Origin: HXMU1420-2 sp017643305
Lineage (GTDB): Bacteria; Pseudomonadota; Alphaproteobacteria; Rhodobacterales; Rhodobacteraceae
Length of the DNA stretch: 64,000 nt
Direction: 5' to 3'
Assembly (NCBI GenBank): GCA_965217135.1
Contig: OZ244249.1
Location: 4,526,001-4,590,000, forward strand
The notes beneath the pieces were generated by a model. The model made no database searches. It was not told the origin of the DNA and saw nothing but the letters and a program-made list of their open reading frames with translations. Every line of letters starts with the position of its first letter. The first letter of the stretch is position 1. Shown piece after piece: positions 33,376-42,717 of this stretch. Both the position numbers and the translations under genes were made by a program.

Positions 33376-34596
33376 ATGTCCGCGCCTAAGAAAGTTGTTC
33401 TTGCTTACTCCGGGGGTCTGGATACCTCCATAATTCTCAAATGGTTGCAGACCGAATACAGTTGCGAGGTTGTGACTTTCACAGCCGACCTGGGGCAGGG
33501 GGAAGAGCTGGAGCCGGCGCGCGCCAAGGCGGAAATGATGGGCGTGAAGGACATCTATATCGAAGACGTGCGTGAAGAGTTCGTGCGCGACTTTGTTTTC
33601 CCGATGTTTCGCGCCAATGCCGTCTACGAAGGGCTGTATCTGCTTGGCACGTCCATCGCCCGGCCGCTGATTTCAAAACGCCTGATCGAGATTGCCGAAG
33701 AAACCGGCGCCGATGCCATTGCACATGGCGCAACCGGCAAGGGCAATGACCAGGTGCGTTTCGAACTATCCGCCTACGCGCTGAACCCCGATATCCGCGT
33801 CATCGCCCCGTGGCGGGAATGGGACCTGACCAGCCGCACGCGGTTGATCGACTTTGCTGAGAGAAACCAGATCCCGATCGCAAAGGATAAGCGCGGCGAA
33901 GCGCCGTTCAGCGTAGATGCGAACCTGCTTCACACTTCCTCCGAAGGCAAGGTTTTGGAGGACCCAGCCGACGAAGCGCCCGATTATGTTTACCAGCGCA
34001 CAGTACATCCCGAAGACGCCCCTGATACGCCGGAATACATCGAAATTGGTTTTGAACAGGGTGATGCCGTGTCGATCAATGGCGAAGCGATGTCGCCCGC
34101 AACCGTGCTGACACGCCTGAACGAGTTAGGTGGCAAGCATGGCATCGGGCGTCTGGACCTAGTCGAAGGCCGATTTGTTGGCATGAAATCGCGTGGGATT
34201 TACGAAACGCCAGGCGGCACAGTCCTGCTCGAAGCTCACCGCGGCATCGAACAAATCACTCTAGACCGCGGTGCCGCGCATCTGAAAGACCAGATCATGC
34301 CGCAATACGCGGAGCTGATCTATAATGGTTTCTGGTTCAGCCCGGAACGCGAAATGCTGCAGGCTCTGATCGACAAGAGCCAAGAGTACGTCACCGGTAC
34401 TGTACGGCTCAAGCTGTATAAGGGTCTGGCACGCACGGTTGGCCGTTGGTCCGACTATTCGTTGTATTCAGAAGAACACGTGACCTTCGAAGACGACGCA
34501 GGCGCATACGACCAGAAGGATGCCGCCGGGTTCATCAAGCTGAATGCCCTGCGTCTGCGTCTGCTGGCCATGCGGGACCGCCGCCTGAAAAACTAA
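33376..34596 (+). CDS. argG: Argininosuccinate synthase
   Basis: ArgG joins citrulline and aspartate with ATP in arginine synthesis. The 406-residue protein begins KKVVLAYSGGLDTSIILKWL, the PP-loop ATP site, and continues with AHGATGKGNDQVRFE and FVGMKSRGIYETPGGT. I start at the ATG at 33376, since the preceding open codons belong to the upstream Hpt gene region and are not family-like. GGGGAAA lies before it. The stop lies 3 bases from the convergent acyltransferase gene. Confidence 0.98.
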   Translation: MSAPKKVVLAYSGGLDTSIILKWLQTEYSCEVVTFTADLGQGEELEPARAKAEMMGVKDIYIEDVREEFVRDFVFPMFRANAVYEGLYLLGTSIARPLISKRLIEIAEETGADAIAHGATGKGNDQVRFELSAYALNPDIRVIAPWREWDLTSRTRLIDFAERNQIPIAKDKRGEAPFSVDANLLHTSSEGKVLEDPADEAPDYVYQRTVHPEDAPDTPEYIEIGFEQGDAVSINGEAMSPATVLTRLNELGGKHGIGRLDLVEGRFVGMKSRGIYETPGGTVLLEAHRGIEQITLDRGAAHLKDQIMPQYAELIYNGFWFSPEREMLQALIDKSQEYVTGTVRLKLYKGLARTVGRWSDYSLYSEEHVTFEDDAGAYDQKDAAGFIKLNALRLRLLAMRDRRLKN

Positions 34597-34599
34597 GGC

Positions 34600-35127
34600 T
34601 CAGGCCGCCCAAGCCAAGAACTGGTCTTCGCTGAAAATGCGGGCCAGTTGATCCTCCCGGAAATCGACATGCACGATTTTCCGGGTGGTATTGGTGTCTT
34701 TCACCCTGCGGAACAAAAACTCCGTCTCTGTGAAGTTGCCACGCTTCATGATCCAGCGGGAAATTGACTGAGTCAGCCCGCGATAGGGTGAAATGATGTC
34801 CATGATCCACAGCCTGTCACCCGAACACCATTCTTCGGGCGACAGCGGTTTACCAGCCAGCAGCTTGCGTTCGGCGCTGTGGGTCAGATGCGCCCAAGTG
34901 TACATCGCGCGCGGGACATCATCGAAACGGAAGATACGGAATTGGCCCAGTTCGACCGGCGGCTCGAAATAGGCACGCAAGGTAGCCACAGGCATCCTTG
35001 CGTGGCGGGCGCTGCGGAAAGCAAGAAACATCATATCGCCGTACACCCGCAACTTTTCAGCTGACGGTACTTCGCGCTGCGGCAGTACTTGTCCTTCGCA
35101 ATCCAGAAAGCCGTGGTTCAATTCCAT
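34600..35127 (-). CDS. Toxin-activating lysine acyltransferase (HlyC/RtxC-like)
   Basis: The 175-residue protein matches the HlyC family, which moves fatty acids from acyl carrier protein to lysines of RTX toxins. The catalytic His42 lies in RSARHARMPVATLRAYFEPP and Asp110 in SGDRLWIMDIISPYR. Their 68-residue spacing is close to the 69 of HlyC His23 to Asp92. TWAHL and LSPEEWCSGDR are further family patterns. It starts 10 bases inside the end of the Hint-domain gene, so the two are translationally coupled. No RTX repeat gene or type I secretion gene is present in the window, so its substrate is unknown; the Hint protein is a candidate. Confidence 0.85.
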   Translation of the reverse strand: MELNHGFLDCEGQVLPQREVPSAEKLRVYGDMMFLAFRSARHARMPVATLRAYFEPPVELGQFRIFRFDDVPRAMYTWAHLTHSAERKLLAGKPLSPEEWCSGDRLWIMDIISPYRGLTQSISRWIMKRGNFTETEFLFRRVKDTNTTRKIVHVDFREDQLARIFSEDQFLAWAA

Positions 35128-36068
35128 ACCTCGCTGTCAGAGGATTGCAGCAAAGTCGCTTCCCATGGTTTCAGACCATAGCGCGCTGTAGACCCGTATG
35201 TATCTGGATCCTGCAATTCTGGTAACAGGCGGATCAGTTCCTCGCGCGATTCTTCTGTCAAAGTGGAAACGAGGTATAGACCAGGATGCAGGCTTTCTGT
35301 GGGCGCACCGTTGGTGAAGATCACGTTGTGATCGTCAAACAAGACATGAAAGTACTCGACCGAGGTGACAGAACGGTCGCTAAAGATGGATTTATCGTTC
35401 AACAGACTTTTCGCCAGGGCCAGTACTTGTGGTTCACAAAACAGAAGCTCCGCCCGCCAATCCTCCAGATAAACTCGGTGGTTCTGGGTGACGTGAAGAT
35501 CACGGTTGGGCCGTCCTTCGCCCAACGCGTCCTTACAGATGCAAACCGGGTACATGGACGGATCAGCCAGCAAATCGGCTTTTGTTACCTTGCGGGACCC
35601 GATCCAGCGGACAGTTTGCGGGCCACGGTCAACGGTGATGACTTGGTCGCCCTTTTCCAGATCTTCCACAGGGACAGGCCCATCAAGAGTATCAATCATC
35701 GTCCCGCGCGCGACGCAGATCAAGATCGTGATTACAACGGTATCAGTGTCTGAACTGGTCCCGCTCTGCCCGGTGACCGTAAAGCTGACAACCTGATCGG
35801 TGCCTGACGAGAAAACGGCATCACGGTCTACAGTAAACGTATAGGTTCCATCAGTGGTGTTAAAGGTCAGCGAACCAAAAGTGGGATCGCTGAGCGCAGA
35901 AAAGGTATACCCATCCGTTGCTTCGCTGGGGGTACCTCCGAAAATTGGGACAACGCTAAAGTCACCAGACACAGTGGTAGCCGAAGGATCCGACAAATCC
36001 AGCGTCGCCGCCCAATCATCGAAGGCGCCGGTGGTTTCACCACCAAGATCGCTTATATTGTAGCCCAT
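35118..36068 (-). CDS. Hint_2 (hedgehog/intein-like) domain protein with N-terminal beta domain
   Basis: The 316-residue protein has an acidic Thr/Ser/Gly-rich beta domain (about 20-112, VCBS/cadherin-like: GDFSVVPIFGG, GSLTFNTTDGTYTFTVDRD). A Hint domain starts at Cys118 (ICVARGTMIDTLDGPVPVED) and includes WIGSRKV and the conserved HVTQNHRVYL block. Hint domains self-cleave by an N-S acyl shift at that Cys. The first 117 residues contain no lysine. No Sec signal is visible, so export, if any, would be by a type I-like route. The HlyC-like gene overlaps its 3' end. Confidence 0.85.
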   Translation of the reverse strand: MGYNISDLGGETTGAFDDWAATLDLSDPSATTVSGDFSVVPIFGGTPSEATDGYTFSALSDPTFGSLTFNTTDGTYTFTVDRDAVFSSGTDQVVSFTVTGQSGTSSDTDTVVITILICVARGTMIDTLDGPVPVEDLEKGDQVITVDRGPQTVRWIGSRKVTKADLLADPSMYPVCICKDALGEGRPNRDLHVTQNHRVYLEDWRAELLFCEPQVLALAKSLLNDKSIFSDRSVTSVEYFHVLFDDHNVIFTNGAPTESLHPGLYLVSTLTEESREELIRLLPELQDPDTYGSTARYGLKPWEATLLQSSDSEVWN

Positions 36069-36126
36069 TTGGGACCTGCTCGACGCGCCTTTGGCGCTTG
36101 TTTGTTACCTTAACCTTAGCGTTTTC

Positions 36127-36159
36127 CACCTTTCATTGCAATCACTGTTAGCAAGGTGG
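36127..36159. repeat. Inverted repeat upstream of the Hint gene
   Basis: CCACCTT (36127-36133) and AAGGTGG (36153-36159) are perfect arms 19 bases apart, in the 96-base gap between the sulfotransferase-like gene and the Hint gene. A smaller palindrome GCGCC-TTT-GGCGC lies nearer the Hint start. Either could be an operator or hairpin controlling the Hint/acyltransferase pair. Confidence 0.3.
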
Positions 36160-36164
36160 TTCAA

Positions 36165-36863
36165 TCACAGCTTGTGAACCTGAAGCTCTGAATAGATCTC
36201 CATCGCGTCCTTCAGCAGTGCCGCACTTTCTTCCGGAACGTCAGGCAGTGATCCTTCCGCTGCAGCAAACCCCCTGCTGGCATGCACCGCGTGATACCAA
36301 TGCCGCGCCCACACACCATCTTCAGCCCGTGGCCCTGCCGACCAAGTCAACATTTTGGCGGTAAACGGCAACCCAATGACATCGCAGAGCTTTTCCAATG
36401 TGGGTCCAGGGTTTGCACGTATGTCATAGCTGTCTATCACCACACCACCCAGTTGCTGAAAAAGTCTGAGCTGCTGGGGAAAACCGATGTCTTCAAGAGT
36501 CGGGTTTTCCCGCTTGGCCACATAGCTGGCGATAACCCGCGCGGGATGCCGCAGCAGATGGACATGGGTGAACCCGGTCATCCAATCCATTGGGAAGTCC
36601 GCCAGCATATGGTGGGTCATCAGCTTAAGGTATAGGTGTGGCTGGCCATCCGGAATGTCAGCGGCACAGTTTTGCCCAACAATCCGTGGATCGATTTCCT
36701 GGCTGGCAAGGATGTCGTCCCGCATCGGATGGTTCAGGCCCGTGGCGTGCAAGAACGCCGCATAAAACGGCTCATCCTGCACGGCACAATCTCCACGAGC
36801 GAGGAAACTGTACATCATTGCGGTCGAAAGGTTTCTGGGGCCAGACCACATAGCTATGCGCAT
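36165..36863 (-). CDS. Sulfotransferase-like P-loop protein
   Basis: The 232-residue protein opens MRIAMWSGPRNLSTAMMYSF, with the phosphate-binding loop of PAPS-dependent sulfotransferases, and later has HLLRHPARVIASYVAKRENP, the 3'-phosphate site pattern. It probably belongs to the Sulfotransfer_5-like group of uncharacterised bacterial proteins; the acceptor is unknown. The ATG at 36863 has AAGGA 8 bases upstream and I prefer it to ATGs 3 and 8 codons earlier. It lies upstream of the Hint gene on the same strand. Confidence 0.8.
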   Translation of the reverse strand: MRIAMWSGPRNLSTAMMYSFLARGDCAVQDEPFYAAFLHATGLNHPMRDDILASQEIDPRIVGQNCAADIPDGQPHLYLKLMTHHMLADFPMDWMTGFTHVHLLRHPARVIASYVAKRENPTLEDIGFPQQLRLFQQLGGVVIDSYDIRANPGPTLEKLCDVIGLPFTAKMLTWSAGPRAEDGVWARHWYHAVHASRGFAAAEGSLPDVPEESAALLKDAMEIYSELQVHKL

Positions 36864-37026
36864 CGGGTTCATCCTTGTATTCGCCATTCCGATCTAAGGA
36901 CCGCAAAGATCCTAATCGGTCAAGCGGGTGGGTCCGATAAACTCGTCTCACCAGCACGTTACAAATCATGTCATGGGCTTGAGTCAGCACGGTCTCGCGC
37001 GCAGGCTGCAATGCAGGAGGTTCACC

Positions 37027-37689
37027 ATGTCTGTTCTTGACACATTCAAGACCATTGTTCTGACCGTTCTGATTATGGCGGGCATTTTCATCCAGTATCG
37101 CCCTGCCACAGCAGCCGAAGCGGAAAAGCTGGTCGTAGCGGGCGGATGTTTCTGGTGCGTCGAGGCGGATTTCGAAAAGGTTCCAGGCGTACTGGGGGCC
37201 GTATCAGGCTTTACCGGCGGCAAAGCTGAAAACCCGACATACAAAGAGGTAGTCAACGGCAACACCGGTCATTTTGAAGCGGTTGAGATTACCTTCGACC
37301 CATCCCGTGTTACCCGCGCAGATTTGCTAGCCAAATTCTTGCGCTCTATTGATCCAACCGATGCCGATGGCCAGTTTTGTGACCGGGGCGCCAGCTATCG
37401 CACTGCGATTTTCGTAGCGGACAACAGCGAACGAGTATTGGCCGACCGGGTCAAGAGCCAAGCACAATCCGATCTGGGCATGACGATTGTGACGCCGGTT
37501 TTGCCACTGGGCGCATTTTATCCGGCAGATGCCTCTCACCAGGATTACTACAAGGGCACCAAGCTTGTGATCACGCGGTTTGGGCCGCGAAAGCAATCGG
37601 TTGCGTATAAACTTTACCGACAGGCCTGTGGCCGGGACGCCAAAGTGTTACAGCTGTGGGGCGATGCCGCCCCATTTGCCGGGAGCTGA
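37027..37689 (+). CDS. msrA: Peptide methionine (S)-S-oxide reductase with N-terminal export signal
   Basis: MsrA repairs oxidised methionine S-sulfoxide. The 220-residue protein has an N-terminal hydrophobic segment (about 7-24) ending near ATAAEAE, so it is likely periplasmic or membrane-anchored, unlike cytoplasmic MsrA. The active-site GGCFWC has nucleophile Cys41. NPTYKEVVNGNTGHFEAVEI and Gln/Asp in YYKGT-like sequence follow. AGGAGG lies 7 bases before the chosen ATG. It converges on maeB with a 2-base gap. Confidence 0.94.
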   Translation: MSVLDTFKTIVLTVLIMAGIFIQYRPATAAEAEKLVVAGGCFWCVEADFEKVPGVLGAVSGFTGGKAENPTYKEVVNGNTGHFEAVEITFDPSRVTRADLLAKFLRSIDPTDADGQFCDRGASYRTAIFVADNSERVLADRVKSQAQSDLGMTIVTPVLPLGAFYPADASHQDYYKGTKLVITRFGPRKQSVAYKLYRQACGRDAKVLQLWGDAAPFAGS

Positions 37690-37691
37690 CG

Positions 37692-39947
37692 TTAACCGAT
37701 CTTGCAAGACGCAAGGATCGCCATGTTCAGCACGTCGTTGGCCGTGGACACGGAAGAACAGATCTGAATTGAATGCCCAACACCAGACAGGATGGGACCA
37801 ATAACCGTGGCTCCGGCCATTTCCTGCATCAACTTGACCGAAATACTGGCGGAATGCCGAGCCGGAACCACCAGAATATTTGCCGGTCCAGTCAGGCGTG
37901 AAAACGGATAAGCCGCCTGCGCCTGTTCATTCAGCGCCACATCAACGGTCATTTCGCCTTCGTATTCGAAATCCACGTTACGGGCTTCCAAAACGGTCGG
38001 GGCCTTGTGCATTTTGGCCGCGCGTTCCGACACTGGATAGCCGAATGTCGAAAAGCTCACAAACGCCACGCGCGGGGTCATCCCCATATGCCGCGCCACA
38101 TCCGCAGCCCGTTCAGCAATGTTAGCCAGATCTTCGGGTTCCGGCCATTCGTGGACCAGCGTATCGGCGATCAGAACGATCCGGCCTTTGAACAGAACGG
38201 CCGTCACACCAACCGCGCCATGTTCGGCATCAGCGTCAAACACGTGGTTGATCCGTTCCAGAACATGCGCCGATTTGCGCGTCGCGCCTGTAACGAGCCC
38301 GTCACCATATCCATGCGCCAGCATCAAAGCGGAAAAAACGTGCCGATCGCGTGCGGCCAGCCTGTGAACATCCTGCCGGTCGAACCCTTTGCGGTTCAAA
38401 CGCTGGTAAAGGAAATCCTTGTAAGTATCGAGATGCTGGGTATTGGCAGCGTTAACAACCTCAATCTCACGCACGGCATCTGCCAGTCCGGCAGCTTCCA
38501 GCTTGGTTTTCACGTCAGCAGCTCGTCCGACAACCAAGGCTTTGCCCAGACCAGACCTTTGGTACATTACAGCGGCACGCAATACGCGGGGGTCATCGCC
38601 TTCAGCAAAGATCATGCGGGCCTGCGCCGTCCGTGCGCGGGCGTTCATGCCGCGCAATATGTTCGCCGTCGGATCCATCCGCGATTTCAGGCTCAGTTCA
38701 TACGCGTCCATGTCGATAATCGGGCGCCGCGCCGCGCCAGTGTCGATCCCAGCCTTTGCCACGGCAGGTGGGATACGGTGGATCAGCCGGGGGTCAAACG
38801 GTGTGGGGATGATGTAATCGCGCCCAAAGCTCAAGTTGCGGCCATAGGCCAGTGCGACCTCATCCGGCACGTCTTCCCGCGCCAACGCGGCCAGAGCGTG
38901 AGCGCAGGCGATTTTCATTTCATCGTTGATCGCAAGCGCATTGATGTCCAGCGCCCCACGGAACAGATAGGGGAAGCCCAGCACGTTGTTGACCTGGTTC
39001 GGATAATCACTGCGCCCAGTGGCGACAATGGCGTCCATGCGAACTTCGTGGGCTTCTTCCGGAGTGATCTCCGGATCCGGGTTGGCCATGGCAAAGATCA
39101 CCGGATTATCAGCCATGCTGGCCACCATATCCTGGGTCAGCGCGCTCTTGACCGATACGCCCAGGAACACATCCGCGTCCTTCATCGCTTCTTCCAGCGT
39201 ACGCAGCTTGGTGGGTACGGCATGGGCAGATTTCCACTGGTTCATGCCTTCGGTGCGGCCCTGATAGATCACGCCTTTGGTATCACAGACAATGCAGTTT
39301 TCGTGCCGCGCGCCCATGGATTTCAGCAGTTCGATACAGGCAATGCCGGCCGCCCCGGCACCATTCAGCACAATCTTAACATCTTCGATCTTCTTACCCG
39401 AAATGTGCAGCGCATTGATCAAACCAGCGGCGCAAATCACGGCGGTGCCGTGCTGGTCGTCGTGGAAGACGGGAATGTCCATTTCTTCCTTGAGCCGCTG
39501 TTCGATGATAAAGCATTCCGGTGCTTTGATGTCTTCCAGATTGATCCCACCGAATGTTGGGCCCATCAGCCGAACGGCATTGCAGAATTCATCCGGGTCT
39601 TCGGTGTCCAGTTCGATGTCGATGGAATTGACGTCAGCAAACCGTTTGAACAGAACCGCCTTGCCTTCCATCACAGGTTTGCCGCCCAGCGCGCCAAGGT
39701 TACCCAGACCCAGAACCGCTGTACCGTTGGAGATAACCGCAACAAGATTACCTTTATTGGTGTAGTCATAGGCCAGTTCTGGGTTTTCTGCGATGGCTTC
39801 ACATGGCACAGCAACACCCGGCGAATAGGCCAGCGACAGATCACGTTGGGTGGTCATCGGCACCGTAGCCTGCACCTCAAACTTGCCCGGCGTGGGCTCC
39901 AGATGGAAAGCAAGTGCTTCTTCGGCGGTGAATTTGGGTTTCGACAT
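37692..39947 (-). CDS. maeB: NADP-dependent malic enzyme with phosphotransacetylase-like C terminus
   Basis: MaeB decarboxylates malate to pyruvate with NADP, giving NADPH. The 751-residue protein has the malic enzyme half (SLAYSPGVAVPCEAI, NGTAVLGLGNLGALGGKPVMEGKA, VVLNGAGAAGIACI) at about 1-430. A PTA_PTB-type half at about 440-751 is usually regulatory and binds acetyl-CoA. I start at MSKPKFTAEEALAFH (ATG at 39947), preceded by AAGGAACAC. It is divergent from mutS by 134 bases. Confidence 0.96.
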   Translation of the reverse strand: MSKPKFTAEEALAFHLEPTPGKFEVQATVPMTTQRDLSLAYSPGVAVPCEAIAENPELAYDYTNKGNLVAVISNGTAVLGLGNLGALGGKPVMEGKAVLFKRFADVNSIDIELDTEDPDEFCNAVRLMGPTFGGINLEDIKAPECFIIEQRLKEEMDIPVFHDDQHGTAVICAAGLINALHISGKKIEDVKIVLNGAGAAGIACIELLKSMGARHENCIVCDTKGVIYQGRTEGMNQWKSAHAVPTKLRTLEEAMKDADVFLGVSVKSALTQDMVASMADNPVIFAMANPDPEITPEEAHEVRMDAIVATGRSDYPNQVNNVLGFPYLFRGALDINALAINDEMKIACAHALAALAREDVPDEVALAYGRNLSFGRDYIIPTPFDPRLIHRIPPAVAKAGIDTGAARRPIIDMDAYELSLKSRMDPTANILRGMNARARTAQARMIFAEGDDPRVLRAAVMYQRSGLGKALVVGRAADVKTKLEAAGLADAVREIEVVNAANTQHLDTYKDFLYQRLNRKGFDRQDVHRLAARDRHVFSALMLAHGYGDGLVTGATRKSAHVLERINHVFDADAEHGAVGVTAVLFKGRIVLIADTLVHEWPEPEDLANIAERAADVARHMGMTPRVAFVSFSTFGYPVSERAAKMHKAPTVLEARNVDFEYEGEMTVDVALNEQAQAAYPFSRLTGPANILVVPARHSASISVKLMQEMAGATVIGPILSGVGHSIQICSSVSTANDVLNMAILASCKIG

Positions 39948-40081
39948 CTGGTTGTGTTCCTTTTCGCGGCCAGAGCCTCTTATATGGTTGGTCCCCAAGG
40001 CTCAACGGTAATGCGTTTTCGCCTTTTACCGCAGGGCAGCGGTTTGTAAGCTCCGGGTCTCAGAAGAGCAGAGGAGTTCCA

Positions 40082-42715
40082 GTGTCAGGCACCACCCCCA
40101 TGATGGCCCAGTATTTGGAGATCAAGGCGGCCCATCCCGGTGCTTTGTTGTTTTATCGCATGGGCGACTTCTATGAGATGTTTTTCGAAGACGCGGTTGC
40201 CGCTGCCGAAGCGCTGGACATCGCGCTAACGAAACGTGGCAAACATGATGACGCGGACATCCCCATGTGCGGCGTGCCGGTTCATTCGGCCGAAGGCTAT
40301 CTGCTGACCCTGATTCGAAAGGGGTTCCGGGTTGCCGTCTGCGAGCAGATGGAAAGCCCGGCAGAAGCGAAAAAGCGCGGGTCCAAATCCGTTGTAAAAC
40401 GCGATGTCGTGCGTCTGGTTACGCCGGGCACACTGACCGAAGATACGTTGCTGGAAGCGCGTCGTCACAATTTCCTGGCCGCATACTGCGAAATCCGGGG
40501 GGAGGCCGCACTGTCATGGGCAGATATCTCTACCGGTGCGTTTCATGTCATGGCGCTTGACCAGATCCACCTTGGGCCAGAACTGGCCCGTTTGGCCCCA
40601 GCAGAATTGATCGTGACCGATGCAGGGGCAGAAGCTGTTTCCGAAATCACCGAAGATCTCGGTGTTCCAATTACTCGGGTTCACGGAACAGAGTTTGACA
40701 GCACCTCTGGTGAAGCGCGGCTGTGTGAGGTGTTCAAAGTGAGCTCGCTCGACGGCTTCGGCACATTCCGCAGAGTCGATTGTGCGGCCATGGGCGGGCT
40801 GTTGCGGTACCTGGACCTGACGCAGAAAGGCAAGGTGCCGCTGCTGCAACCCCCGGCGTTAGTACAGCGGGCCGGGTCAGTTCAGATCGATGCCGCTACC
40901 CGTCGCAATCTGGAATTAACGCATTCTCTATCCGGTGGGCGGGCCGGTTCGCTGTTGTCAGTGATTGACCAAACCATCACGCCAGGTGGCGCACGATTAC
41001 TGGAACTGCGGTTGAGCGCCCCAACCTGCGATATAGAGGCTATCGAAGAGCGGCTGGAAATGATCGATTACTGGATCGAACATGCCCAGACAGCTGCCGC
41101 AATCCGAGACAGTCTGAAGAAAATGCCGGACGTGGCCCGGGCGCTGTCCCGCCTGTCGTTGGATCGGGGCGGCCCGCGCGATCTGGCCGCCGTCCGCAAT
41201 GCGTTAGAACAGGCCCAGGAGATCGCTTGGTTGGACCGGCCTGCCTCGAACACCGTTATGACTGAGGCTGCCTTCGACGGATTGGTTGGCCTGGATGATG
41301 TTCTGACCGTTTTGCAAGACGCATTGGTCGCGGAGCCGCCTTTGCTCGCCCGCGACGGGGGCTTTATCGCACCCGGGTTTGACGGGGAACTAGATGAAGT
41401 TTGCCAACTACGCGACGAAGGTCGATCTGTCATCGCGGGTATGCAGCAGACCTTTGCAGATCAAACCGGCATCTCCTCGCTCAAGATCAAGCATAACAAT
41501 GTTCTTGGCTATTTCGTCGAAACCACGGCCACCCACGCAGACAAGATGTTGTCCCCACCGCTGAGTGAAACGTTCATCCATCGCCAGACAACAGCAAACC
41601 AGGTCCGGTTCACGACAATCGAATTGTCTGAATTGGAAACACGCATTCTGAACGCTGGGGCACGGGCGATTGAAATTGAAAAAGGCCACTTTGAAACCCT
41701 ACGCAACCTGATACTGAAATATTCGAATAAAATCAGTGTTTTGGCAGGTTGCATTGCCCAGATAGATTTGTCACTTGGGCTGGCAGATATAGCCATATCG
41801 GCCAATTGGTGCCGCCCGCAAGTGGACACATCTCGCGCATTTGAAATCCACAATGGCCGTCACCCGGTTGTCGAGGCCGCCCTGCGTGCGCAATCCGGAA
41901 CAGGGTTTGTGGCCAACTCTTGTGATCTAAGCGCCAGCGATGGGGCGGCAATCTGGCTGCTGACCGGGCCGAATATGGCCGGTAAGTCAACTTTCCTGCG
42001 CCAAAACGCACTGATTGCGCTGCTGGCACAGATGGGCAGCTATGTACCAGCAGATGCCGCACATATCGGGGTTGTCAGCCAATTGTTCAGCCGAGTTGGC
42101 GCGTCAGATGATCTGGCGCGGGGTCGTTCAACATTCATGGTGGAAATGGTGGAAACTGCGGCCATTCTAAATCAGGCCGATGATCGTGCTCTTGTGATCC
42201 TTGATGAAATCGGACGGGGCACCGCCACCTATGACGGTCTATCCATCGCTTGGGCAACGTTGGAACATCTGCATGAGGCCAACCAATGCCGCGCGTTGTT
42301 CGCCACGCATTACCATGAATTGACTGCGCTTTCAGGTAAGCTCGATGGTGTGGAAAATGCCACCGTATCCGTCAAGGAATGGGAAGGTGAGGTCATTTTC
42401 CTGCATGAAGTACGGCGCGGCGCGGCAGACCGGTCTTACGGCGTGCAAGTCGCACAATTGGCCGGACTGCCACCATCAGTCGTTGCCCGCGCTCGTGATG
42501 TTCTGGAGACACTGGAGAAGGGAGAACGGGAATCCGGCGCGTCACGTTCTACTCTGATTGATGATTTGCCCCTGTTTGCCGCCCGCGCGCCCGAGCCTGT
42601 CCACCCAGCGCCCCAGACCAACCCGGTTCTGGAGACACTCGAACATGTTCAACCCGATGAGCTAAGCCCACGGGAAGCGTTGGAGCTGATCTATAAGCTC
42701 AAGGAACAGGCTTAG
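40082..42715 (+). CDS. mutS: DNA mismatch repair protein MutS
   Basis: MutS recognises mismatches and recruits MutL. The 877-residue protein has the mismatch-reading Phe-x-Glu in YRMGDFYEMFFEDA, connector, core and clamp domains. The ATPase site TGPNMAGKSTFLRQNA lies around residue 628 with DEIGRGTATYDGLSIAWA after it, and a C-terminal helix-turn-helix. The GTG start at 40082 follows GAGGAG. The stop is 2 bases from the convergent grpE. Confidence 0.98.
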   Translation: MSGTTPMMAQYLEIKAAHPGALLFYRMGDFYEMFFEDAVAAAEALDIALTKRGKHDDADIPMCGVPVHSAEGYLLTLIRKGFRVAVCEQMESPAEAKKRGSKSVVKRDVVRLVTPGTLTEDTLLEARRHNFLAAYCEIRGEAALSWADISTGAFHVMALDQIHLGPELARLAPAELIVTDAGAEAVSEITEDLGVPITRVHGTEFDSTSGEARLCEVFKVSSLDGFGTFRRVDCAAMGGLLRYLDLTQKGKVPLLQPPALVQRAGSVQIDAATRRNLELTHSLSGGRAGSLLSVIDQTITPGGARLLELRLSAPTCDIEAIEERLEMIDYWIEHAQTAAAIRDSLKKMPDVARALSRLSLDRGGPRDLAAVRNALEQAQEIAWLDRPASNTVMTEAAFDGLVGLDDVLTVLQDALVAEPPLLARDGGFIAPGFDGELDEVCQLRDEGRSVIAGMQQTFADQTGISSLKIKHNNVLGYFVETTATHADKMLSPPLSETFIHRQTTANQVRFTTIELSELETRILNAGARAIEIEKGHFETLRNLILKYSNKISVLAGCIAQIDLSLGLADIAISANWCRPQVDTSRAFEIHNGRHPVVEAALRAQSGTGFVANSCDLSASDGAAIWLLTGPNMAGKSTFLRQNALIALLAQMGSYVPADAAHIGVVSQLFSRVGASDDLARGRSTFMVEMVETAAILNQADDRALVILDEIGRGTATYDGLSIAWATLEHLHEANQCRALFATHYHELTALSGKLDGVENATVSVKEWEGEVIFLHEVRRGAADRSYGVQVAQLAGLPPSVVARARDVLETLEKGERESGASRSTLIDDLPLFAARAPEPVHPAPQTNPVLETLEHVQPDELSPREALELIYKLKEQA

Positions 42716-42717
42716 AC

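Noticed and set aside
38007..40049. Long + strand open frame opposite maeB (680 codons)
   Set aside because: It lies fully antisense to a well-supported malic enzyme; GC-rich codon use makes such mirror frames open. No family pattern is visible.
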